A stretch of 64,000 nt of DNA, taken from positions 1 through 64,000 of the forward strand of contig JAEWFW010000061.1 in the NCBI GenBank assembly GCA_023388635.1, written 5' to 3'. The stretch comes from Bacillota bacterium (GTDB taxonomy: Bacteria; Bacillota; Bacilli; Desulfuribacillales; Desulfuribacillaceae). The notes beneath the pieces are model-generated. The model worked only from the letters and a program-made list of their open reading frames with translations, had not been told where the DNA came from and searched no databases. Both the position numbers and the translations under genes were made by a program. Shown here one piece after another: positions 1 through 7,800 of the stretch; position 1 is the stretch's first letter, and every line of letters starts with the position of its first letter.

Positions 1-86
1 TGATTGACGTTTCGTTTTGGTTGTTCTATATAGTTTTCAAGGAACTTTTGTTTGATTCTCTGCGGTGTTGCTCGTTCGCAGCGACA
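1..86 (-). promoter_or_regulatory. rRNA operon leader, upstream of 16S rRNA (partial)
   Basis: Read leftward, this stretch contains GTTCCTTGAAAACT (32-45), a motif typical of the leader just before 16S rRNA in Bacilli and also found in 16S-23S spacers. Its position right after a strong promoter favours the leader. No mature rRNA is present in the window, so the assignment depends on the motif and position. Confidence 0.6.
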
Positions 87-92
87 ATGATT

Positions 93-121
93 ATCTTACC
101 ACGCTCGTTTTGCTTTGTCAA
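93..121 (-). promoter_or_regulatory. Strong sigma-A promoter of an rRNA operon reading left out of the window
   Basis: On the minus strand TTGACA (116-121) and TAAGAT (93-98) are separated by exactly 17 bp. The DNA just downstream has the sequence expected of a Bacilli 16S rRNA leader, so this is probably the promoter of an rrn operon lying outside the window. The promoter hexamers are seen directly; the identity of the gene they serve is inferred. Confidence 0.75.
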
Positions 122-180
122 CTGATTTTGCAATTTTTATTTTGCATTTTTCATTTTGGTTTATCATTGGAATTTATATG

Positions 181-807
181 TTAGAAACCATTCCCGAAAA
201 ACGACATGGCGAACTGAATAAGGATTGGTGTCACTAGCCCCTCAACAAGAGCTGCTGTCAGCAATAGACCCATGAGTACAGGTAATACTTTGTAAACTTC
301 TGCCCACACCTTTTTATAGCTCTCCCATCTCCCTAGACCAGAAAGAGGTCTTATCCATACAATGCCCAGTTTCATGCCGAACCCGCCGGCAATCAAAATT
401 GCCGGGATTTCGAAAATCCCATGGGGAAGTATCCCTACGACAAACATTCCTAATGCAGACAGAAACGATATTCCCGTCTCGCTGACTATATTTAATACTA
501 CCCCAATCATAGCTCCATTAACCAGCAATCCCATGAAGGGAACAATTGCCAACAAACTTCCTAATATAATGAATGTAAATGTCGCAATTAGATTGTTAAG
601 AAAAATCACCCATGAACCGTATAGTGGGTTGTCGCTCGCAGAAATCTTGTCACCGAGCTGCTGTATTTTGTCTAATTGCGATGCTATATAGGAATATAGC
701 TGCTCAGCAAAGAACACCCCAGCAACCCCTCCTATGAGCAAAAGCATTCCCGCGAATATGATATATTGCTTGTTATGGCTGATTGCCTTAATTCCATCTC
801 TCATTCG
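181..807 (-). CDS. Stage II sporulation protein M-like (SpoIIM/DUF95) membrane protein
   Basis: This 208-residue integral membrane protein has about five hydrophobic segments and the SpoIIM-family look: a glycine-rich core with an NNL.AT stretch near residue 72 and a LPHGIFEIPA motif near residue 128. In Bacillus, SpoIIM works with SpoIID and SpoIIP in peptidoglycan remodelling during engulfment; shorter SpoIIM-like paralogues of unknown role are common. I start at the second in-frame ATG (807) because AGGAG lies 8 nt upstream and falls inside the reading frame of the longer ORF (from 825). It is a single gene beside an rrn promoter and diverges from pdaB. Whether it is the true SpoIIM or a paralogue cannot be settled here. 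Confidence 0.75.
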   Translation of the reverse strand, partial: RMRDGIKAISHNKQYIIFAGMLLLIGGVAGVFFAEQLYSYIASQLDKIQQLGDKISASDNPLYGSWVIFLNNLIATFTFIILGSLLAIVPFMGLLVNGAMIGVVLNIVSETGISFLSALGMFVVGILPHGIFEIPAILIAGGFGMKLGIVWIRPLSGLGRWESYKKVWAEVYKVLPVLMGLLLTAALVEGLVTPILIQFAMSFFGNGF

Positions 808-827
808 ACACTCTCCTAAATTCATCT

Positions 828-865
828 CTTATGAATCCCTTATGATCTCTTATGCAATTCTTATG
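828..865. repeat. Four CTTATG direct repeats with 10-11 bp period
   Basis: CTTATG occurs at 828, 839, 849 and 860, giving spacings of 11, 10 and 11 bp, so all four copies face the same side of the helix. They lie just upstream of the spoIIM-like start on the minus strand. Such phased direct repeats are typical of tandem sites for OmpR/PhoB-type response regulators, but no regulator is identified here. Confidence 0.6.
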
Positions 866-1028
866 TAATGACAATGGACGAGATTACATTACACAGATTG
901 ATATTGCATCTTTACGATAATTATAGCAGAGCGAAATCGCATCTTCCAGTTATTTGCTTATAAAGCGCCGCATAAGATAAGTTATAATGCATGTTTATCA
1001 TGTGAATTATGATTAAGGGGGCATATAT

Positions 1029-1784
1029 ATGCGCTTTATGTGGATTTTAAGCGGAAAGGAACTTTTGAAGTACGTTTCATTTACATTTTTATTTCTGTTT
1101 GCTGTTGGCATCATTTATATAGAAAGTAATTCTATACCGACGCTGACAACACAAAAGCCCGCTGCTATTTATAAGGTGAACACAGAGCAAAAGATGGTTG
1201 CTTTGACTTTTGACATCAGTTGGGGAAAGCAAGCTCCTGAACCAATCCTTGATATATTAGAAAAGAAAAATGTACGCAATGTGACATTCTTCCTGTCAGG
1301 ACCATGGGCAAAGGAAAATTCCGAAATTGTGAAACGCATCGATACGCTTGGAATGGAAGTGGCAAGTCATGGCTGGAAGCACGTCAATTATAGCGAATAC
1401 GACGAAGCATTTGTCAAAGAACAAATTCTTATGACTCACGAAGTTTTGCTCGATATCACAGGCAAAGAGCCGAATTTACTCCGCACGCCCAATGGCGATT
1501 TTGACAAAGAAACTCTGGAAATCGCTCACAGTTTGGGATATAGCGTAATCCAATGGGATACGGATTCCAAAGACTGGATGCGTCCTGGAGCTGACAAAAT
1601 TGTAAACAATGTACTTTCTAAGACATTCCCCGGGGATATTATACTATTGCACGCTAGTGACTCCGCATTGCAGACAATTGATGCCCTGCCGAGAATTATT
1701 GATGGACTCAATGAAAAGGGCTATAAAATTGTCACCGTAACGCAGTTATTGGAAAATGCATCGATCAGTGAGCAAATCGAATAG
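1029..1784 (+). CDS. pdaB: Polysaccharide deacetylase family sporulation protein PdaB
   Basis: The 251-residue protein has an N-terminal membrane anchor (about residues 15-32) and a NodB-type carbohydrate esterase 4 domain. The active-site motifs are visible: TFDISWG, the SHGWKH metal-site histidines, RTPNG, a DSKDW segment and the C-terminal LLHAS. PdaB is needed for late spore stability in B. subtilis and is thought to act on spore peptidoglycan. AAGGGGG lies 9-10 nt before the ATG. It is followed on the same strand by gerD, and in Bacilli these two genes are usual neighbours near cwlD. The B. subtilis neighbour kbaA is not present between them. Confidence 0.9.
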   Translation: MRFMWILSGKELLKYVSFTFLFLFAVGIIYIESNSIPTLTTQKPAAIYKVNTEQKMVALTFDISWGKQAPEPILDILEKKNVRNVTFFLSGPWAKENSEIVKRIDTLGMEVASHGWKHVNYSEYDEAFVKEQILMTHEVLLDITGKEPNLLRTPNGDFDKETLEIAHSLGYSVIQWDTDSKDWMRPGADKIVNNVLSKTFPGDIILLHASDSALQTIDALPRIIDGLNEKGYKIVTVTQLLENASISEQIE

Positions 1785-1943
1785 ATCATACCCATGCCAA
1801 ATAATTTCACCGTGACATATCCGGCTCCATATTCATGCAAATTGACATTTCCTCCAAATCGACTATCTTTCCCAGTATAATTGTCTGCCGCCCATTTAAT
1901 ACTAAATGTATCGATATTATACTGGATAGTGGAGGATATAATT

Positions 1944-2621
1944 ATGCACAATCAACTACAAGTGTCATTGCGCGGCGCTTTTCTCTCACTGGGTTTTATT
2001 TTTATCATCGGATTAGTCGGCTGCTCATTGAGCGGAAGTTCGGATGGGGAGCAAGCAAATTATCAACAAATTAAGCAAATGATTGCCGATTCTCTAAACT
2101 CGAAAGAAGGACGAGAAACGCTAGCTGAGGCTTTGCGCGATCCGGAGATAAAACAACAGATTATTGTTGACGATGTCGATGTCAAGCAAGCTGTTTCAGA
2201 ATCGATTCTCGATCCACAAAACAAGAAAATATTGGAAAATACCATAAAAGATCCGAAGTTTGCCGCGGAATTTGCCACGAATATTCAAAAGGAAATGGAA
2301 GATTTATTAAAATCGTTGCTAAAAGACCCTGAATATCGTGAATTAATGATAGAAGTTTTTAAGGAACCTGATTTCCAGGCTATATTATTAGACACTTTGT
2401 CCACTTCGGCTATGCGCAAACAAATGCAAGAGGCAGCCAAAGATGCCTTTACAACACCGGCCGCTCGATTAGAGCTATTGGAATTGCTGCGCACAATTCA
2501 GCAAGAGGAATTAGAAATTCAAATTGGCGAAAATGAACAAGGCGGGCAGCAAAATCAGGAAAGAGGTCAAGATCAAGGAACGAGCAAGAAGGATGACAAA
2601 GGCTCAGAAAGTAGCTCATAA
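1944..2621 (+). CDS. gerD: Spore germination lipoprotein GerD
   Basis: The product is a 225-residue lipoprotein precursor: a hydrophobic signal segment ending in the lipobox GLVGC with the lipidated cysteine at residue 27, then a helical domain with repeated 'DPE...' turns (DPEIKQ, DPQNKK, DPKFAA, DPEYRE), and a low-complexity Gln/Gly/Ser/Lys-rich tail. GerD is the scaffold that clusters nutrient germinant receptors in the inner spore membrane. The ATG at 1944 is preceded by GGAGG at 1931-1935; the longer ORF from 1881 would put extra residues ahead of the signal peptide and is rejected. A hairpin terminator follows at 2643-2667. Confidence 0.9.
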   Translation: MHNQLQVSLRGAFLSLGFIFIIGLVGCSLSGSSDGEQANYQQIKQMIADSLNSKEGRETLAEALRDPEIKQQIIVDDVDVKQAVSESILDPQNKKILENTIKDPKFAAEFATNIQKEMEDLLKSLLKDPEYRELMIEVFKEPDFQAILLDTLSTSAMRKQMQEAAKDAFTTPAARLELLELLRTIQQEELEIQIGENEQGGQQNQERGQDQGTSKKDDKGSESSS

Positions 2622-2642
2622 GTTCTGAATAGCAGTATAAAT

Positions 2643-2667
2643 ACGCCAACTTGCTGTGAGTTGGCGT
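2643..2667. terminator. Hairpin terminator between gerD and a convergent gene
   Basis: ACGCCAAC (2643-2650) pairs perfectly with GTTGGCGT (2660-2667) around a 9-nt loop and is followed by a T-rich stretch. The site lies between the gerD stop and the stop of the minus-strand gene at 2671, so it may serve both directions. Confidence 0.7.
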
Positions 2668-2670
2668 TCC

Positions 2671-3102
2671 TTATTTATCATTATCGTAGTAAAAGGCAAT
2701 GGTACGAAGATATCCTATAATCTGTTGCCTTTGCTCTTTACGTATTTTATGAGCTAGCTTGTCTGATTGTATGATTTCAATAAAATATCGTACGTCATGC
2801 ATAATTTGCGCTTCTAATCCATCTGGAGATTGCCCGGCATAGCGACCCAACATTTCCTGTGGTTCATCGCCCCATGGCTTATCTGGCAGTTCATTATCCA
2901 TTGCTTCACTGTTCACGTATGTATCAATCATTCTCCAGCGCCGTTCTTGCTCATGCAATTGTACCAATTGCGCCATTAACATCGTAAGATAGTATTCTAC
3001 GGCACGAATGTTGTCCGAATGTATGTCTTGACATGTCACCAAGCGCAGCGAAAAATTGATAATCGCTCGGGATAATCGATTGACAGCGTATCTGAAAGCC
3101 AT
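2671..3102 (-). CDS. Hypothetical protein, about 143 aa
   Basis: I do not recognise this gene. The predicted soluble protein is mostly helical, with an N-terminal basic region, a central acidic loop (ELPDKPWGDEPQE) and a C-terminal helix rich in Lys, Arg and Gln. There is no signal peptide or membrane segment. The start at 3102 (ATG) is chosen because AGAGGTG lies about 11 nt upstream; the longer GTG start at 3114 would overlap that ribosome-binding site. It is the last gene of a minus-strand run with two small spore-surface-like proteins, so a role in the spore coat or exosporium is possible, but only by location. Confidence 0.6.
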   Translation of the reverse strand: MAFRYAVNRLSRAIINFSLRLVTCQDIHSDNIRAVEYYLTMLMAQLVQLHEQERRWRMIDTYVNSEAMDNELPDKPWGDEPQEMLGRYAGQSPDGLEAQIMHDVRYFIEIIQSDKLAHKIRKEQRQQIIGYLRTIAFYYDNDK

Positions 3103-3194
3103 ACCAATTTTCACACCTCTGTTTTAATGTATTTGTCGATGATGCATTTTGGCATCTCATCCGATGATTCTCTGGGCGATTGATTTCGCATAAT

Positions 3195-3515
3195 TTATTT
3201 CCCGCGAATCCGATATTGTATGGCATAAAACTGCTTTAATACCATCCAGCGCAAATGTAATAACTCATCCATAAGTTGTACGGTTACATCCATAAAGCGC
3301 AGTAACTTATCCGCATGCCAATCTATGTGTAGATCAGAAAATATCTCATCTTTTTCACTAAGCGCAATGATTTCATCCGCATTCAGATCCATCAACCGTG
3401 TAATAGCCTTTTCCTCGAGCAACAATGCTTCCACTAGGTGAGCAAATGATTCTTCGGACGTAGGAATCGTCTGAAAATTCACTGTGCCATCTCGGAAATA
3501 CTCCTTACTATTCAT
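3195..3515 (-). CDS. Small helical protein, diverged relative of the exosporium-leader domain
   Basis: The 106-residue product has the same helix pattern as the N-terminal domain of its two upstream neighbours: a leucine-rich helix ending in 'LLLEE', then 'L.NADEI.AL', a linker, and a last helix of the form 'L.HLRWMVLKQ'. I infer it is a diverged paralogue. AAAGGTGA lies about 8 nt before the ATG at 3515; an upstream in-frame start at 3551 lies deep inside the preceding gene and lacks such a site. It overlaps the end of the preceding gene by 8 nt, which indicates translational coupling. Its function is unknown. Confidence 0.6.
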   Translation of the reverse strand: MNSKEYFRDGTVNFQTIPTSEESFAHLVEALLLEEKAITRLMDLNADEIIALSEKDEIFSDLHIDWHADKLLRFMDVTVQLMDELLHLRWMVLKQFYAIQYRIRGK

Positions 3516-3822
3516 CAAAACAATCACCTTTGAAATGCTGCTCTTCCTCAAGTTTTAAGACATCCTCTAATTTGAATTGCAGCAGCATCTGATTCTTAGC
3601 AACTGTACGCATCATTAACAGGACACTGTAGTTGATGCGCAAGGCATCTTCCAGACAGAGATCCTGTTGCTCAATGATTCTTTGTAATTTCTCGCCCTCC
3701 GCATTGATAATATGCGATAATCCGATTTCCTCCAATGCGATAGAAGTCAATAGTAAATTGATGACCTCTTCTCTTTTCAAAATAATCGTCGGTGTTATAT
3801 TCGGGATATTCGGCATACCCAT
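3508..3822 (-). CDS. Small spore-surface-like protein with exosporium-leader type N-terminus
   Basis: The 104-residue protein begins MGMPNIPNITPTI, very similar to the SQPNIPNISPTI start of the neighbouring collagen-like gene, and continues with REEVINLLLTSIALEEIGLSHI and NAEGEKLQ. It therefore matches the leader and three-helix domain of the collagen-like protein but stops before any collagen repeat. In related Bacilli such N-termini precede collagen-like exosporium proteins. AGGGGAG sits 11 nt upstream of the first ATG. It may be a short structural or anchoring partner for the collagen stalk protein; that role is inferred. Confidence 0.7.
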   Translation of the reverse strand: MGMPNIPNITPTIILKREEVINLLLTSIALEEIGLSHIINAEGEKLQRIIEQQDLCLEDALRINYSVLLMMRTVAKNQMLLQFKLEDVLKLEEEQHFKGDCFDE

Positions 3823-3923
3823 ATATTTACCAGCTCCCCTGTAAAATTCTATACTGTCCTTGTTTCATGTTATTCACAGTTCGGGAATATATGAGTTCTA
3901 TCTACATTTGGATTGTAAAAAGA

Positions 3924-3951
3924 AAGACGCTACGTATATCGATACGTAACG
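3924..3951 (-). terminator. Probable terminator after the collagen-like gene
   Basis: CGCTACGTAT (3929-3938) pairs with ATACGTAACG (3942-3951), with one G-U pair when read on the minus strand. The stem is followed on that strand by a T-rich run (TCTTTCTTTTT). It lies directly after the stop at 3973 of the collagen-like gene. Confidence 0.55.
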
Positions 3952-3972
3952 CCTTGCATCATAACACATTTT

Positions 3973-5188
3973 TTATACGCCAATTTCAAGTCCGGAACTG
4001 GCATATCCTGTTAAGGCTGCGGCTAATGTAGATGTTACCGCAAATACAGCGAGCAAACGAGTTCCGGCAGTTACAGGAATCGGCACAGGGAATGTAAGCT
4101 CTGCGCTGCGCACATCACCAAGTACAATCAAGCCTGTGTATGCCGGTAAGCTGATGATCGCTCCGGAAACCGGGGTGAAAATATTATTTGGTGTCGTCGA
4201 CTGATACAATCTCGCACTAACGGTCGCCGGCGCTAGCAACGTCAAACCTACAGTCACACTGAAGTATGCGGACATTGAGCGGAGTTCCCCGTCTCTCGGC
4301 ATAGAGAACGCCATATTCAAGATCAACGGGCCACCAGTACCGGTCAAATCAATATTGCTGCCTGCCAGTGTGAGTCCTTGAGACGCTGAGCCAAATCCGA
4401 TCGCAACGGTCGTTCCTAACAGACCTCCAACTAGCCCCGTCAATGCTACCGGCGCTCCAGAAGCATAGGGAATGATCGCCGTCGACCCTGATGGTCCCGT
4501 TGCCCCCGTTGGACCGGGTGCTCCCGTTGGACCGAATGCACCTGTCGGACCGACTCCTCCCGGCTCAGCAATTGCTAAGTAATCAGGCGATGTATCCGGT
4601 GTACCTGTCGGTGGCGCATTGATGACAAGATACGTGCCTCCGTCATAGGATACCACCTGCCCTACCGGATACGTAGGTGCGACGATCGGATCAAACACAA
4701 CAATGCCGTTAAATCCAATGCCGGCCGGTCCCGCTGGTCCGGTCGGTCCTGTTACACCCTGTGGTCCCGTCGGTCCTGTAGCCCCAGGAACACCGATTCC
4801 TGGCGCTCCCGTTGGTCCTGCCGGTCCTGTCGGTCCCACCGGTCCCCCTGCCGGTCCGGTCGGTCCGGTCGGTCCCGCCGGTCCTACGAGCACAGATGAG
4901 TTCATCGCTGTTTCCATTTTCGATTGTAAGAACATCTGCGCTCTTGTGGTGCTCTCCAACGTGTCACGTACACTTTGGTTTACCGCCAATAACTCACTAA
5001 TCGTCGGTGCGGGTCCTGTTACATCAGGAAGTGTACCTAGGACATACTGCATCTTCTCCCCCTGAGCATTCAGTACATGGCTGAGCCCCAATTCCTCCAT
5101 AAGCCACCGACGATAAAATCAAGTTTACTGCATCTTCTCTGGTGACTGTAATAGTAGGACTTATATTTGGAATATTCGGTTGTGACAT
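3973..5188 (-). pseudogene. Collagen-like exosporium glycoprotein with BclB-type C-terminus, broken by a one-base frameshift
   Basis: The gene starts at 5188 (ATG, AGGAGG 9 nt upstream) with a 29-codon exosporium-type leader, SQPNIPNISPTITVTRED onward. At 5101-5102 one extra T shifts the frame, so a ribosome starting at 5188 stops after about 52 codons. The rest is intact as a 375-codon frame: a helical domain (EELGLSHVLNAQGEK), collagen GPT/GPA triplets (residues 73-128), an inserted non-collagen module (about 131-180), a second short collagen run (about 181-205) and a C-terminal domain of the BclB exosporium type (IIPYASGAPVALT onward). The threonine-rich triplets are typical O-glycosylation sites. 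A weak sigma-K-like -10 (CATAGTATA, 5221-5229, minus strand) lies upstream. It could be a decayed gene, a phase-variable gene or a sequencing error. Confidence 0.8.
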
Positions 5189-5291
5189 ATATAATAACCT
5201 CCTAAATGTTTGCTCCCTACTATACTATGAGTCGCCGATATAAATGCACTGGTTGAAAACCGCTATTGACCAAAAGTTTCCTCGCATTCTG

Positions 5292-6394
5292 TTACTGACC
5301 ACGCATTTTTTCAAGCTTTTGCAGCGCGGCACTGTAATGCGGATATAGCTCCAAAATTCTCTCAAACATGTTTTTCGCCCGCTCCTGTTGATTGAGCTCC
5401 ATATCACATAGTGCAATCATATACATAGCATGGAAGCTCCCAACACCGTTCAAGATTAAATACTGTGGATTTTCTTCCCCCAGAGATAAGCAATGAAGGA
5501 ATGATTCTCTTGCCTGACTGAAATGTCTTTTCTCATATAACAAAATTCCTTTATAATAATGTAAATCCACATAATCGGTATATAGTTCAATAGCCTTATC
5601 AATCCCCGCCAACGCACCGTCAAAGCTACCTATTGCCAATAATGTATCATATTTAAGCTTGTATACTAGAGAAGGGGGAATTTTCCCTTCTTGTATAAAA
5701 TGTCTGATGGCTATGTTTAACTGGTCAAATGTCTTATAGTATTCTTTATTACGGTAATATTCGCTGGCAAGATGGTAATCGATCCACGCACTGTACACTG
5801 GCTGCTCCGCTTCTTTTCGCAGCATTGTCAGATTTCTTTGATGCTTGTCTTTCTTCTCTACTATGGCATTCATATATCCATAATGGTGTATGACAGCCGG
5901 TAATTTTTTGATATTCTCAGGAGATACCCGAATATCTGATATATCTAATTGCTCGTGAATATTGTTGACAAATTTGACCCCAAGCCCATTACGAAATATG
6001 CGCCATTGAGCATGATGGTACGCTTTCACCGTATCAACGGGATATTCCCCTATATAATTAAGAATGGGAACTGCCCACATTAACTGTTTTTGCAGTTCAA
6101 TGCGTCTTCCCATGATTGTCGATCAAATATTTCTAGTTCCTCATCGGCATCCATCCAGAAAATCCATTTCGCCTTTGCTTGACGGATGCCAAAATTCCGT
6201 GCACTCGCAAAACTGCCATCCCATGGAAAATCATATACCTTCGCCTTGTATGCCTGGCAGATTTCCTTCGTACGATCATTTGATCCGGTGTCGACGATGA
6301 TCACTTCATCGACCACATCAACGACACTCTGTAAGCATTTCTCTATTTGCTCTTCCTCATTCTTAACAATCATACATAGAGACAAAATCTCCAA
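5292..6394 (-). pseudogene. Family-2 glycosyltransferase with C-terminal TPRs, frameshifted in a poly-A run
   Basis: The N-terminal frame (6394 down to 6080) encodes a GT-A type glycosyltransferase start: LSLCMIVKNEEEQIEKCL, DEVIIVDTGSNDRT, and the DADEE nucleotide-sugar/metal motif. It ends at a TAA at 6080. A second frame (from 6113 to 5292) continues the protein with a linker and several TPR-like helical repeats. Adding one base to the A5 run (6087-6091 on the plus strand) would join the frames as DALNC-KKQ-LMWAVPI, giving a protein of about 366 residues. Initiation is a TTG with GGGAGG upstream. Related enzymes glycosylate proteins or peptides, and its place next to a collagen-like glycoprotein suggests that as acceptor (inference). 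Confidence 0.8.
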
Positions 6395-6497
6395 TGCCTT
6401 GCCTCCCTTCGAATTAAAAAGCGGGCATGTCGGTCAGTGATTAACTAATATAACCGATAATTGCTTAGGCATATCAACCGGCGATCGCTTGTATATA

Positions 6498-7223
6498 TCA
6501 ATCACCGGTTTCGCCGGAAGAAATCTCCGCCAAATACTGTGCGATACCGAGATATATGGCATGCGCTAGCCGCTTCTGATAATCGTCTTGTGTCATTAAC
6601 TCCGCCTCTTCGGGGTTCGATAAGAAGCCAATCTCGACTGTGACTGCCGGTACATCGACTCTTTTGAGCAAATATATACGATTGTCAGGCAATGGCACGC
6701 GGTCGGTCTTGCCAGTGAAATCAATTAATTGCTCCTGAATCTTCCCGGCTAGCAATTTTCCGTCTTCGTTACCGGCGAAATAAAAGCACTGTGCTCCTGA
6801 CCAGCGGCTGGAAGGAGTGGAGTTAAGATGCACACTGACTAATAATTGTGCCTGCGACTGGTTGACAACATCGGCTCTTTTATGAAGATCTTCCGTTTTT
6901 CTGCGGCTGTATCCTTTGGTGTCTTCTGCTGCTAAATCATAATCCCCATCCCGCGTCATAATGACGAATGCACCCGCTTGCTGCAAATAATCGCGGACTT
7001 TGAACGATATCTCTAAGGCGATGTCTTTCTCGACAATCCCACTTTTGGAGACGGCACCTCCATCCACTCCTCCGTGTCCGGGATCAATGCCGATCGTCAC
7101 ACCTGAAAGTGGGAGCCCGGAAGTCTGCTGAATTCTCTGAAAGTCCGGTAACATCATATAAACGACTGCAAATACTACGACGAAAACTAAAAAATTTTTT
7201 AATTTTTTCTGTAGACGCTCCAT
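6498..7223 (-). CDS. cwlD: N-acetylmuramoyl-L-alanine amidase CwlD
   Basis: A 241-residue amidase_3 family enzyme with one N-terminal membrane-spanning segment (about residues 10-26). The zinc and catalytic residues are visible in GIDPGHGG, the glutamate of GIVEKDIALE, the histidine of SVHLNS and the glutamate of AVTVEIGFLSN. CwlD cleaves the peptide side chain from muramic acid in spore cortex peptidoglycan, the first step to muramic-delta-lactam, which is later recognised by germination lytic enzymes. The ATG at 7223 is favoured over an upstream GTG because GGAG lies 8 nt before it. It stands alone, downstream of the rpsI terminator, as in other Bacilli. Confidence 0.92.
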   Translation of the reverse strand: MERLQKKLKNFLVFVVVFAVVYMMLPDFQRIQQTSGLPLSGVTIGIDPGHGGVDGGAVSKSGIVEKDIALEISFKVRDYLQQAGAFVIMTRDGDYDLAAEDTKGYSRRKTEDLHKRADVVNQSQAQLLVSVHLNSTPSSRWSGAQCFYFAGNEDGKLLAGKIQEQLIDFTGKTDRVPLPDNRIYLLKRVDVPAVTVEIGFLSNPEEAELMTQDDYQKRLAHAIYLGIAQYLAEISSGETGD

Positions 7224-7324
7224 CTGATTCACTCCATATAATTAGACTGCCAAGTTTTATGTCGTACCATAAATCTTGCTTTTACTATACTTTATGTGTG
7301 AGTTCTGCAAGTATTCGCGCGCAT

Positions 7325-7363
7325 AAAAAAACTCCATCGGGAACTTGAGATTCCCAATGGAGT
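7325..7363 (-). terminator. Rho-independent terminator of the rplM-rpsI operon
   Basis: ACTCCAT and GGGAA (7331-7343) pair with TTCCC and ATGGAGT (7351-7363), interrupted by a single mismatch, and the minus-strand stem is followed by a run of six T. It lies 30 nt past the rpsI stop. Confidence 0.85.
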
Positions 7364-7392
7364 TTCTAATTGTTTTTTCAAACGGCAATATC

Positions 7393-7785
7393 TTAACGTT
7401 TTGAGAACTGAGGAGCACGACGTGCTTTCTTCAATCCGTATTTCTTACGTTCTGTCATACGTGGGTCACGCGTCAAGAAGCCTGCTCTTTTTAATGGAAT
7501 GCGGAATTCTTGATCTGCTTGCAAAAGAGCTCTGGAGATTCCGTGACGAATGGCTCCTGCTTGACCAGAAAATCCACCACCATGTACGTTTACCAATACG
7601 TTGTATCTACCAATCGTTTCAGTTAACACTAATGGTTGCTTAGCGATCAATTTCAATGTTTCTAAGTCAAAGTATTCATTAATATCTCGTTTGTTGATGA
7701 TAAACTGTCCATCACCTGGTACTAAGCGTACACGTGCAACAGCATTTTTACGTCTTCCAGTTCCATAATATTGTACAGTAGCCAA
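7393..7785 (-). CDS. rpsI: 30S ribosomal protein S9
   Basis: 130 residues, the normal bacterial length. It begins with the YYGTGRRKNAVARVRL signature and ends in the basic tail GLKKARRAPQFSKR that reaches the P-site tRNA anticodon arm. It follows rplM after 15 nt, and the pair forms the usual L13-S9 operon, ended by the hairpin at 7325-7363. Confidence 0.97.
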   Translation of the reverse strand: MATVQYYGTGRRKNAVARVRLVPGDGQFIINKRDINEYFDLETLKLIAKQPLVLTETIGRYNVLVNVHGGGFSGQAGAIRHGISRALLQADQEFRIPLKRAGFLTRDPRMTERKKYGLKKARRAPQFSKR

Positions 7786-7800
7786 GAGAGCTAACCTCCT

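Noticed and set aside
4703..5065. Plus-strand ORF with proline/glycine-rich product opposite the collagen repeats
   Set aside because: It is the antisense reading of GGN-CCN collagen triplets, which gives long open frames on both strands. It has no ribosome-binding site, and the minus strand encodes a recognisable protein family.
5221..5229. Sigma-K promoter for the collagen-like gene
   Set aside because: CATAGTATA fits the -10 pattern CATANNNTA, but I could not place a convincing -35 at the right distance, so it is mentioned only within the gene entry.
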